Shown here piece by piece: positions 55,672 through 64,000 of a stretch of DNA of 64,000 nt. A model generated the notes under the pieces. That model was not told where the DNA came from. It worked only from the letters and a program-made list of their open reading frames with translations, and searched no databases. This DNA is from Microstegium vimineum. Taxonomy: Eukaryota; Streptophyta; Magnoliopsida; Poales; Poaceae. Each line of letters begins with the position of its first letter. Position 1 is the first letter of the stretch. The translations under genes and the position numbers were made by a program. Location of the stretch: assembly GCA_022036555.1 (NCBI GenBank), contig CM039120.1:23402227-23466226 (forward strand), given 5' to 3'.

Positions 55672-56781
55672 TCAATAAAAAGACATAGGGTGAGCAAACA
55701 GCGCAACACTGGGGTTAGTAAACTGTGAAGGATACCAGTGTTGTCCCATTTTCCCAAAGAATGGGTTAGGAGAAAAACCAAACATCTCTTGTCCCATGGG
55801 AGGATAACGATCACCACGATAGGGAAAACGTGGTCCGCTAAGGAAGGGAGGAGTAAAGCAACTACCACGAGGCCCGTAGTCGTATGGGTCACGACCGGTA
55901 CCCCGTCGGGCACGACCACCGCGTGGTCTCGCCTCTTGAGGCCTAGCACCTTGAGGCATTGTACCTCTAGGCCTAGAAGTGCACCTTTGAACTTCCGGTT
56001 CACGCACCCCAACTCGTGAGTGGTACATGTCCCGGTTGTTCAACTCATCCTGCCTCCGATCATCTCTCTTCCTCCTATAGCAAAACTCAGCCAAGTGCCC
56101 ATCCCGCTCACAATACTCACAATGGTACCTCACCACACTCTTGGTAGGCACTCTCTTGTTGGGTTGGGTGGCTCTAGCTTTCTTAGGAAGGGGATCACTA
56201 GAGATGTCGGGCATTGTGTCAAGTGAGTTGCGAAGGTGGTTCGGTTTGGCAATCCACACTTGCTTATGTGGAGTGGTTTTGGGTGGCTCTTCAAACACAC
56301 CATCTCTCACAGGAAATTCAGAGGGGTTGGTAGGCTTAGGTTGAGTGATCTTGGTAAGCTTGGTAGTTGTGGTGGGTTTCTCATTCTCGCTCAAACCACT
56401 GCACTCACCGATCTTACCGAACATGCTATCGTCCTTCCCACCTATAGCAAAGCCTACTCCCGTGCTATCAGCCTTTTTGCATTGGCTAAGCATCATCCCC
56501 AACTATGGCTCTCGGCAAGACACCCAGCTCAAGATGGACTGAAGGTATGCGTTTTCTTCCTTGGTACGCATCTTGTCGTGTCTGCACGACGCGATCTCAT
56601 GCTCGAAAGACTCAAAGCGATCTGACTCTCTAGTGCTATCTGAGCTGACCTTATCTAGCACAACAATCCTAGCATATTTCTGTGCCAGCTCAGAACGCAA
56701 GCCTAAGCAAGACTTGCATGCACCAAGTAAGCTAGGCCTAGCCTGCTCACTGACCTCCTCAAGTAGAGTGTCATACTTGTC
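55672..56781 (-). pseudogene. gag: C4 gag, C-terminal part with zinc knuckle
   Basis: A coiled-coil stretch (about 56503-56781: LRSELAQKYARIVVLDKVSS; HDKMRTKEENAYLQ) with a TAG at 56503-56505, then a basic linker and a classic CX2CX4HX4C knuckle (CEYCERDGHLAEFC, near 56095). An Arg/Gly-rich tail (RPRGGRARRGTGRD) and an aromatic Pro-rich end follow, with a TGA stop at 55672-55674. Knuckles and RGG-like tails bind nucleic acid. The long extended gag suggests a SIRE/Maximus-type Copia lineage; this is a tentative assignment. Confidence 0.75.
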
Positions 56782-58243
56782 CTAGAGAGTGACAAAATCA
56801 GACATGTGAATGGCGCAAGCATCACACTCTACCTCCTCGGTAACCACCACTGATGCCTTAGCAAAATCTAGCTCATGAAGCGTGCTAAGGTACTTCGCCT
56901 TAAATTCGTTCCTCTCACAAGCGGCACGCTTGAGAAACGCATCTTGACTCATCAAGATGTCGTTCAGAGACTCAATCTCGAGATAGAGGGACTCGACGGT
57001 GGGTGGTACCTCGGGTGTGTCGGAGTCGTAGTCGTAGTCGAGGCCTTCCTTGCGGATGCCGACCTTGGCTTCTTCAATCACCATGGTGCAAAAGCCACCG
57101 TGCTTTGCGTCGGCATAGAAGCATAGGCCGTTGAGCTTGTCCTCAACCTTTCCCTTGGACTCATCATCGCTCGAAGAAGCACCTCCGCGGAGGAGGCATC
57201 GATGTCGCTGAGGGAGGCGAGGAAGGCTCGGTGCTTGGCCTTCACCTTGTCGATCACCTTCTTGGAGGACCTTCGGTGTAGCCACCCTTGGGCTTGTGCT
57301 TGTCCTCGAAGTGGTGCTTGCGCTTGTCCTTGCGCTTGGTGAAGTCACCCGCAGCTTTCTTGGGGTAGTTTGCGATGAAGTGATCCTCATCACCGCAATG
57401 GTAGCACCCCTTGGCTGAGCCACCACGCCGACGGTTCAAACGGTTGTTGTGAAACCGTGAGAACTTGGTGATGACCAAAGCTAGCTCATCATCTCCAAGA
57501 GCCTCCACTTGATCCTCTGTCAGAGAAATCAAAGACAAAGCAAAAAAAGAGTGTGAAGGGTCAGAGGAGGAAGAAGATGTACCACCGGGGCCAGAAACCA
57601 ACGCCATAGAGGGTTTCGACGGGTTCTCAAGCTTGGCCCAGGTCTGGTAGTCAATCTCCGAGGACTTGAGCTTGCTGAATAGCTCGTCCACGGTCAGGGT
57701 ATCATAGCCTGGTGACTCCTGAATGGCAGCCACCTTCATCTCCCATACCTTCCGATCAAGAGCATGTAAAAGCTTGGTAGCCATCTCATGATCATCATAA
57801 GGCAAGTTGGCTCGATTAGCACGCATCTTGTTGACGATAGATTGGAAGCGAGTGAACATCCCGTCAACAAATTCGCCGGCCAACTGAGCAAAGTTCTCGT
57901 ACTCTATACGATACGTGCCGAAGAGTCTGGACTTGATCTGAGGGTTTCCCTCATGATATCTCAAGAGTGTTTGACAGATCTCCCGTGCCGTAGTGAGACT
58001 CGAAAGCCGCTCAAACTCGGGAAGAGACAGACAAGAGAAGAGAATGCTACGGGCTCTTGCATTAGATGCATGTTGCGTAACCTAGGCATCGGTGATCCGA
58101 GCCTCAAGAACCACGTAGTTCTCATTCTCACAAATCTCCCAAAACTTCGTGTCAAGCCCTTGGAGGTAAGCGGACATGTGCACCTTCCAATAGGCAAAGT
58201 TGGTTCCATCGAACTAAGGAGGTTTACCAACACCTCGCTCCAT
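56782..58243 (-). pseudogene. gag: C4 gag, N-terminal and central part
   Basis: The start at 58243 (MERGVGKPP, then a TAG). The Copia gag core follows: FAYWKVHMSAYLQGLD, KSRLFGTYRIEYENFAQL, LLHALDRKVWEMKV, TLTVDELFSKLKSSEID. The first zinc knuckle near 57385 reads CYHCGDEDHFIANY, in which the last Cys of CX2CX4HX4C is Tyr. Stops near 58215 and 58085 and a shift near 57260 break the frame. Beyond it an acidic region (DYDYDSDTPEVPP) and a coiled coil lead to the C-terminal part. Confidence 0.8.
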
Positions 58244-58293
58244 GTCGCCTTCGCGGATCAAGAACCGTGTAAGGTGGATTGATCCTTAACCGA

Positions 58294-58304
58294 CTCCGAT
58301 ACCA
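58294..58304 (-). other. Primer-binding site of C4
   Basis: TGGTATCGGAG on the minus strand, two bases after the LTR end. It has one mismatch to the initiator-Met site TGGTATCAGAG of C1. Confidence 0.8.
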
Positions 58305-58306
58305 AT

Positions 58307-60192
58307 TGAAGGACCGGAAACGGCGACCAGAGGGGGGTGAATGGGAGCCCAATAAAAAATCCTTTCGGAAGATCTTGACCCTTGTCCCAAACACGACCCA
58401 AAGCACAAACTAGGCTCACGACCCACAAGTGGGTGGATGTTCTAGGAAATGTCCTAGGAACACAGCGGAGCTAGCCACGAACTTGACGAAACAAACTTCA
58501 ACAAAAACGGAAGAAAACAGCAACCAGCAGGGGCTCCGGACTATTTCAGTCAAGACCACCGAACCAATGGAAGTGGTCCGGAGCCTTTGGTCCGGTGCAC
58601 ACCTAGGGACCTCCGGACTAGTCCGACGGTCACTTTTGGAAGTCCAAGGCCCACTCAGAAAACTTGCAGGGAGTGCCTAGGCTTCGTACAACTAGTCTGA
58701 CGCTCACTGTCGGACTATAGGAAGTGGTCTGGTGCTCACACTCGCCACAGAGCAAAAACCACAGCAGGCACCTTACATCCGGACACCTCGTTCGACGCCC
58801 ACCGTCGGACTAATGAGCCTGGTCCGACGCATGAGTGAAAACCTTAGCAGAGCCACTGGACTACTTGCAATGGTCTAGTGCTCACAGGCTGGGTGGTCCG
58901 GAGGGTGGTCCGACGCTCACGAATAGAAAAGCTGAAGCCCGCGAAAATTGTTTCCACTCCGTCAAATCTTCCCAAAACTCAACCAAATTATCACCAACTG
59001 CAACAAAACTTTGTGGGCATGATCCTAGTGCAATTGGGGAGCTATCCCGAAGAAATCATCGCTTAATTTGCGGGAGAAAGAGGAAACCAAAGAACTCCAC
59101 AAATAAAACACCCAATCTACGCACTCGTGAGGTTTGAGGGGAATTCCTTCGGTGCATAGAAGCTCCTCACGATTACGAACAACTTGGTTCAAGTCGATTT
59201 TGCAAAGCTACTCTCAACACAGAGAAATAATCTCGGGAAAAAGAGAGAGCAAAAGCAAAACGGGAAGAACACAAGCAAACCAGGGACACAATCACGAAAT
59301 TGAAGCCACCATGGCTTACGGAGGTTATGGCCTCCGATTCCTCACAATAAATCCAAGTTCTTACAAAGGTTGGTGGAAACAACCTAGGGATCTCATGAAC
59401 TAGAAAGAGAGAGGGGGGGCAAGTGATTAGGGTTCAAGAGATAGGATGAGGGATACCCCTTCACCCCCCACTTATCGGGCTTTGGATATTTCCCAAAGAC
59501 CCCCCTAGATACATTGAGTGAACTACCTAGGCTAAGCATTGCAGTCCAAGCTCCGGAAAACATCTCCCGCATTTTTAATGGACGGCCCTGCTTCCTGCCG
59601 GGAGTTGCCGTCGCCTCGACACAACCTCCAGGATTCTGCCACGTACCATCCCCGCTTCCTCGGAAGCTCCGCCTAGGTTTTAAGGCCCAAACCCAGGAAA
59701 CGTGCCACCGGTAGCTTTGGGCTCAACTACCGAACCCCGAGTCTTGCGGCCCAAACACGGAAACCGTCGCAGATGGTTTTGAGGTCCAAACCACCAAACC
59801 ACTCGATGCGAGCCACCTTGTCTTCGCCCGGTCAGACTCCGAGTCCCCTGAGCCTCCGCTCGACTCGCGCGTCCACCGTCTTGACTCGGTCAACTCAGTC
59901 TACCTCCATGTCTTCTCGCACTCGCCGGCGCCCATGGTCCCTCAATCCGAGCCCCGCTTCCGCCCTTCACCGGTCTCAGTCCATTGGCACAGCAAGCCTC
60001 TACTCGACCTTCTCCACGCCATTGACCACTGTCACTAGGCATAGCACCTGCACACCACAAGCCGATGGACAAGCACAAGTTTCTGCTTTTGCAGAGGTTA
60101 GGGTAAGCCACTCAAACTGAAACACTCAAGTGTTGGGCAATCACTCATCACAAAACTGAACTACATCGGAACTTATCCACCATGTGTTCGCA
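58307..60192 (-). repeat. 5' LTR of C4
   Basis: 1886 bp; in sense TGCGAACACATGG (60192 downward) to TCCGGTCCTTCA (58307). A TCCGGAC/GTCCGACG array lies at about 58540-58930. The right flank is the RT of C3. Confidence 0.85.
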
Positions 60193-61047
60193 GCTTGAAA
60201 CCTTGCACACATGCCTACACTAAACATGGAATCTAGTCTTGAAGCGGTCACATAAACTAAGCTTCCAATCATAGACCGGTAGAGTGTTTGATCTACCATC
60301 ATGCTACTTGAGCAACTGTCCATTAGTCCCCATAGGAGTACTAATGCCTTTAGCTTCTTCTAGCCCAAACTTCTTCATCATATCTTTGATGTACTTGCCT
60401 TGACTCACAAATGTGCCATTCTTCATTTTCTTGATTTGGAGTCAAAGGAAGTAACTAAGTTCACCAATCATTGACATCTCAAATTCATTAGCCATCATCT
60501 CTCCAAACTCTTCACAAAAGTCTTGATTTGAAGATCCAAAGATAATGTCTTCCACATAGATTTGTAAGATGAACAAGTCATTTCCAATCTTCTTGGTGAA
60601 TAGGGTAGTATCAACCAAACCCATCTTGAACCCTTTAGAGAGGAGAAAGCTTCTCAATCTCTCATACCATGCTCTATGTGCTTGTTTAAACCCATAGAGA
60701 GCCTTCTTGAGCTTGAACACATGGTCGGACTTCTTAGCATCTTCAAAACCGGGTGGTTGCTCAACATATACCTCCTCATTGATATACCCATTTAGGAATG
60801 CACTCTTGACATCCATTTGGTATAGCTTGATATTATGTGCACAAGCATAGACCGATAGTATTCTTATTGCCTCTAATCTTGCCACCGGAGCATATGTTTC
60901 CCCAAAGTCAAGACCTTCAACTTGAGAGTAGCCTTGAGCTACTAGTCTTGCTTTGTTCCACACCACTATTCCATCTTGATCTTGCTTGTTCTTGAAAACC
61001 CATTTGGTTCCAATGACATTGTGCTTCTTTGGTCTTTCTACCAATTC
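60193..61047 (-). pseudogene. C3 reverse transcriptase, truncated
   Basis: GTKWVFKNKQDQDG, YAPVARLEAIRILSVYACA, QMDVKSAFLNGYINEEVYVEQPPGF, LYGFKQAHRAWYE. The active-site box reads IYVEDIIFGS, with Glu for the first Asp of YVDD. A stop after SYFL (60442-60444) precedes the TPMGTN and YRSMIGSLVYVTASR region, and the frame ends at CARFQA, where the C4 LTR begins. Joined in frame to the integrase across one TGA (61048-61050). Confidence 0.85.
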
Positions 61048-62769
61048 TCAAACTTGATTTCTTGTGAAGTTGTTAAGCTCTTCATGCATAGCATTGATCC
61101 AATCAACATCCTTCAAAGCTTCATCAATCTTTGTTGGCTCAAATGATGAGACAAAAGAATAATGCTCACAAAATGAAGCCAATCTTGATCTTGTTTGAAC
61201 ACCACTTTGAATGCCTCCAATTACTTGATCTAGAGGATGATCTCTTGCTATGTTGGTAGGTTGGAGCACTTGAATGTTGATGTCATTTGGTTGAGATGAT
61301 GAACTAGCTTGAACTTGATCTTCATTTGCACTTGCTTGATCTTGAGTTGGAGAACCACTAGCTTGATCACTTGGAATGGTTACTTGATCTTCATCTTCAT
61401 CTTGGACTTGTCTTGGTCTAATGTCACCAATATCCATATCTTTCATAGCATTGACCAACTTGTCACCTCTCACATCATCCAAGTTTTCTCCTTCATCTTG
61501 AGAGCCTTGAGTTTCATCAAATTCAATATCATGCACTTCCTGAAGAATGCCACTAGTCAAGTTCCATACTCTATAAGCCTTGCTAGTTGTTGAGTAACCA
61601 AGTAGAAATCCCTCATCACATTTCTTTTCAAACTTGCTCAACCTTGTTCCCTTCTTCAAGATGTAACACTTGCATCCAAACACCCTAAAGTAGGCAATGT
61701 TTGCCTTTCTTCCATTCAATAGCTCATAGGGAGTCTTCTCAAGCATTCCATGGCAATAGAGACGGTTGCTAGAGTAGGAAGTTGTGTTGATAGCTTCGTC
61801 CCAAAAAGAGTCACTAACATTGTATTCACTTAGCATTGATCTTGCCATGTCAATCAAGGTTCTATTCTTCCTTTCAACTATCCCATTGGATTGAGGAGTG
61901 TACTTTGGAGAGAATTGATGGTTGATCCCAAGGTCATCACAAAGTTCTTCAACTCTTGTGTTCTTGAACTCACTCCCATTGTCACTTCTAACTCTTTTGA
62001 TAGTTGTTTCAAACTCATTTTGGCACCTCTTGAAAAATGACTTGAAGATATCAAATGTGTCACTCTTGTAACTCAAGAAGAATACCCATGTGTATCTTGT
62101 GAAGTCATCCACTATCACAAATCCATACTTATTGCCACCAATGCTTAAGTATGTTGTTGGCCCAAAGAGATCCATGTGCAATAACTCCAAAGCTTTGCTT
62201 GTACTCATGATGCTCTTATTTGGATGAGTGTTGCCAACTTGCTTTCCGGCTTGACATGCACTACATAGCTTGTCCTTCTCAAATGTGACATCCTTCAAGC
62301 CCTTCACTAGATCATGCTTGACTAGCTTGTTCAATTGCTTCATGCCAACATGTCGAAGCCTTCTATGCCATAACCAACCCATGCTAGACCTTGAGATGAG
62401 ACATGTAGAGAGTTGGGTCTCACTAGCATTTAAATCCACTAGGTAGAGGTTCTCATATCGAAATCCCTTGAAGATCATGTTTGAACCATATACACTAATG
62501 ATTTCCACATCCTCCACTCCAAAGATGCACTTGAAACCGAGATCACACAATTGGGAAACCAACAATAGATTGAACTCAAGCCTTTCTACTAGAAGCACAT
62601 TGCTAATGCTTAGATCATTAGAGATAGCAATCTTTCCAAGCCCTTTCACCTTGCCTTTGCCATTGTCACCAAATGTGATACTATCAAATCCTTGTGTATT
62701 ATCTTGGTTGATTGAGTTGAACATCCTTCCATCACCGGTCATGTGTTGAGTGCACCCACTATCAAGCAC
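61048..62769 (-). CDS. C3 protease and integrase, 573 codons open
   Basis: The longest well-kept Copia frame in the window. Protease DSGCTQHMTG at the start; GAG-pre-integrase WLWHRRLRHVGMKQLNKL; zinc module with CSACQAGKQ; integrase acids in HMDLFGP, RSDNGSEFKN and QSNGIVERKNRTLIDMARSM; then the FGCKCYILKKGTRLSKFEKK box and a long acidic Gln/Ser/Asp-rich linker. It ends INAMHEELNNFTRNQV before a TGA. The start at 62769 is the first Met in the frame; the real protein is expected to be a polyprotein. The catalytic residues look intact, so C3 decayed later or more slowly than C1, C2 and C4. Confidence 0.85.
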   Translation of the reverse strand: MLDSGCTQHMTGDGRMFNSINQDNTQGFDSITFGDNGKGKVKGLGKIAISNDLSISNVLLVERLEFNLLLVSQLCDLGFKCIFGVEDVEIISVYGSNMIFKGFRYENLYLVDLNASETQLSTCLISRSSMGWLWHRRLRHVGMKQLNKLVKHDLVKGLKDVTFEKDKLCSACQAGKQVGNTHPNKSIMSTSKALELLHMDLFGPTTYLSIGGNKYGFVIVDDFTRYTWVFFLSYKSDTFDIFKSFFKRCQNEFETTIKRVRSDNGSEFKNTRVEELCDDLGINHQFSPKYTPQSNGIVERKNRTLIDMARSMLSEYNVSDSFWDEAINTTSYSSNRLYCHGMLEKTPYELLNGRKANIAYFRVFGCKCYILKKGTRLSKFEKKCDEGFLLGYSTTSKAYRVWNLTSGILQEVHDIEFDETQGSQDEGENLDDVRGDKLVNAMKDMDIGDIRPRQVQDEDEDQVTIPSDQASGSPTQDQASANEDQVQASSSSQPNDINIQVLQPTNIARDHPLDQVIGGIQSGVQTRSRLASFCEHYSFVSSFEPTKIDEALKDVDWINAMHEELNNFTRNQV

Positions 62770-63083
62770 CCAATGCCTCCCTCCGGCTTTGTAATTGACC
62801 TACAAGAGAGATCAATTCTTTTTAGGTACCCAAACTTGCTTAGGTCCTCCAAGGTTAGTTACCAAAGATTTTGGTACCCAAATGGACTTCTTAGAAGCCA
62901 TCCATGGTGCACCAACAAACTTGGGATGAACACCATTAGTACCCTTGGAAAGAACATAGAATGAATCAACTCTCATGGAGGATACATCTTGTTCTTGCAT
63001 GCTTGATCATTGTGACCAACTTGCTTGCAACTTTTGCAATAGCTACCGGTGTTCTTCACAAAACGAGTTTTGTGAGGAGCAAA
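62770..63083 (-). pseudogene. gag: C3 gag C-terminus with zinc knuckle
   Basis: HFAPHKTRFVKNTGSY leads to an intact CX2CX4HX4C knuckle (CKSCKQVGHNDQAC, near 62999-63040), then MRVDSFYVLSKG and a basic WVPK-rich end. The frame is the same as protease, but TGA (62812-62814) and TAG (62800-62802) lie between them, with a pyrimidine-rich TCTCTCTTGTAG/G. Cut upstream by the LTR-like sequence at 63084. Confidence 0.75.
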
Positions 63084-64000
63084 ATGAAGGAATACGAGGT
63101 TGCTACGCTAGCTGGAAAACAAAACTTTTCGACCTCATAAACCAGGATCTACTGCTAGTTATAGGTTACGGGACTACCACTAGACGCGCAGGTGCAGCGG
63201 AAGACGACTTGATGTAGTCGTGCGCATCGCAGCAGGCAGTGCAGTTGCGTGGTCGTCCGTCTCAACGTCCCCTTCGTGCGGTTCGTCCTTGTGCTCCAGA
63301 TGCAGCACCTCCGAGGAATCCCACACGTACAGGGAGGAAGCGTTGCGCCTCCGGACTGCTAGGTCCGCGAGGAGCAAAAGGCGCGAGCGTGGGGAGGCGA
63401 CGGCGGCTGCCAAAAGGTGTGGATTAATCTCGCCCCGCGCCCACCCCTTGCTTATATAGGCGTCCTGACGAGCTCCCACGTTGGAGGCCCATTAGTAACC
63501 CTAAACCTAGTCTAATTCGGGTCCAACCCGAATTAGGCTTCCAGCCCTTTAAGCGTGCGACCCTATGGGCTCACGCATACATAGACATGGCCCAAGTACT
63601 CTTACTCGACCAATAGTTGATAGCGGCCTCTAGCAAGGCGTGTCAACTCCTATGCATACGCTATGATCATATCAGACGAACCACTATGACCATGTACAAG
63701 TTATTCCCTTTGCCACTCGATATATGGTTCAACTCGTGGGTTAACACTTAACCCAAGCATGGCCATGCATTTGTTGATCCGATCACATGAGTGATCCAGT
63801 GATATCTCTCTCACGAAGATAGGGGCAAATTCCATCTTGATTGTCTATGTCTCATAGCATGTTTCCCGACCACCCAACGACCACCTTTATAACTACCCAA
63901 TAACGGAGTAGTGTTTGATAGTCTCTAAGTAGATCGTTTCACATCTTGAGTACATACCACAATCTCAGGTCTAAGGACATAACGTACATGACATGAATAG
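63084..64000 (-). mobile_element. Unclassified LTR-like sequence (reverse), continues beyond window
   Basis: Homology to C3 gag stops at 63083-63085, and a new sequence starts with TGAAGGAATACGAGG. A reverse TATA word (TATATAAG, near 63451-63459) and a length of more than 900 bp suggest an LTR read leftward. AATTCGGGTCCAACCCGAATT (about 63514-63534) is a near-perfect inverted repeat. No coding region is supported. The family is not recognised. Confidence 0.45.

Larger units (their letters stand above)
54344..60192 (-). mobile_element. C4: Copia retrotransposon (reverse), 5' half
   Basis: 5' LTR (58307-60192), PBS, gag with two zinc knuckles, protease, GAG-pre-integrase and integrase up to GDDEV, where a forward LTR end interrupts it. 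It was inserted into the RT of C3 (right flank GCTTG, 60193-60197). RT and RNase H of this copy are lost. Confidence 0.85.
60193..63083 (-). mobile_element. C3: Copia retrotransposon of a second family (reverse), internal part only
   Basis: Gag C-terminus with zinc knuckle, protease, integrase and RT in Copia order, all in one frame with few stops. The RT is cut by C4 at 60193, and gag is cut by an LTR-like sequence at 63084. Neither of its LTRs is in the window. The sequence is clearly distinct from C1, C2 and C4, though C5 resembles it. Confidence 0.85.

Overview
The window looks like a piece of a grass (Poaceae-type) nuclear genome made up almost entirely of nested LTR retrotransposons. 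The evidence is plant-type Ty3/Gypsy (Athila, Tat and probable Tekay types) and Ty1/Copia families, tRNA-Asp and initiator-Met primer-binding sites, 5-bp target duplications, and frequent C-to-T type stop codons as expected in methylated plant DNA. I found no cellular gene, tRNA, rRNA or bacterial feature. The species cannot be named from the sequence alone.

Layout. E1 (224-22402, reverse, discontinuous) is a Tat/RIRE2-like Gypsy element without pol. It carries two antisense genes on the + strand (605-1476 and 2313-8274), an unrecognised leader ORF (20579-21802), and its 5' LTR (21856-22402). E1 is interrupted by an Athila-like solo LTR (4724-7450, itself split by another solo LTR at 5327-6809), by a complete non-autonomous Athila-type element called LARD here (8430-16598, perfect 5-bp target duplication, gag only), and by a 2.9-kb solo LTR of Tekay type (17681-20578). 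E1 itself sits in a Copia integrase fragment, C5 (22403-22899).

Next come an Athila LTR stub (22900-23035), an inverted Copia LTR tail (23036-23214) and Copia element C1 (23215-41543, forward, internally deleted). The gag of C1 received G2, a complete 12.8-kb Tat-lineage Gypsy element (25350-38139, perfect target duplication). G2 encodes gag, protease, RT, two RNase H domains and integrase on the + strand. On the opposite strand it has a five-exon antisense gene with a plant mobile domain (PMD), a low-complexity linker and a coiled coil. The 3' UTR of C1 is cut by G1 (41544-46993), the 5' part of an autonomous-type Athila element. G1 is cut by C2 (46994-53395, reverse Copia). A deletion junction leads to a forward Copia LTR tail (53396-54343), then to C4 (54344-60192, reverse Copia 5' half), which lies inside C3 (60193-63083, reverse Copia of another family). 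The window ends in an unclassified LTR-like sequence (63084-64000).

How the parts work together. The elements encode retrotransposition machinery, mostly decayed by stops, frameshifts and lost catalytic residues. The LARD keeps an intact gag ORF but has no pol, so if active it would need enzymes from an Athila relative such as G1. The most interesting features are the antisense genes of E1 and G2, which share one architecture (N-terminal globular domain, Pro/Ser/Ala-rich linker, C-terminal coiled coil), and the very high density of the short motif CCGAT/ATCGG across the whole of G2, coding and non-coding. Together these suggest, as a hypothesis only, an element-encoded regulator and its cis recognition motif.
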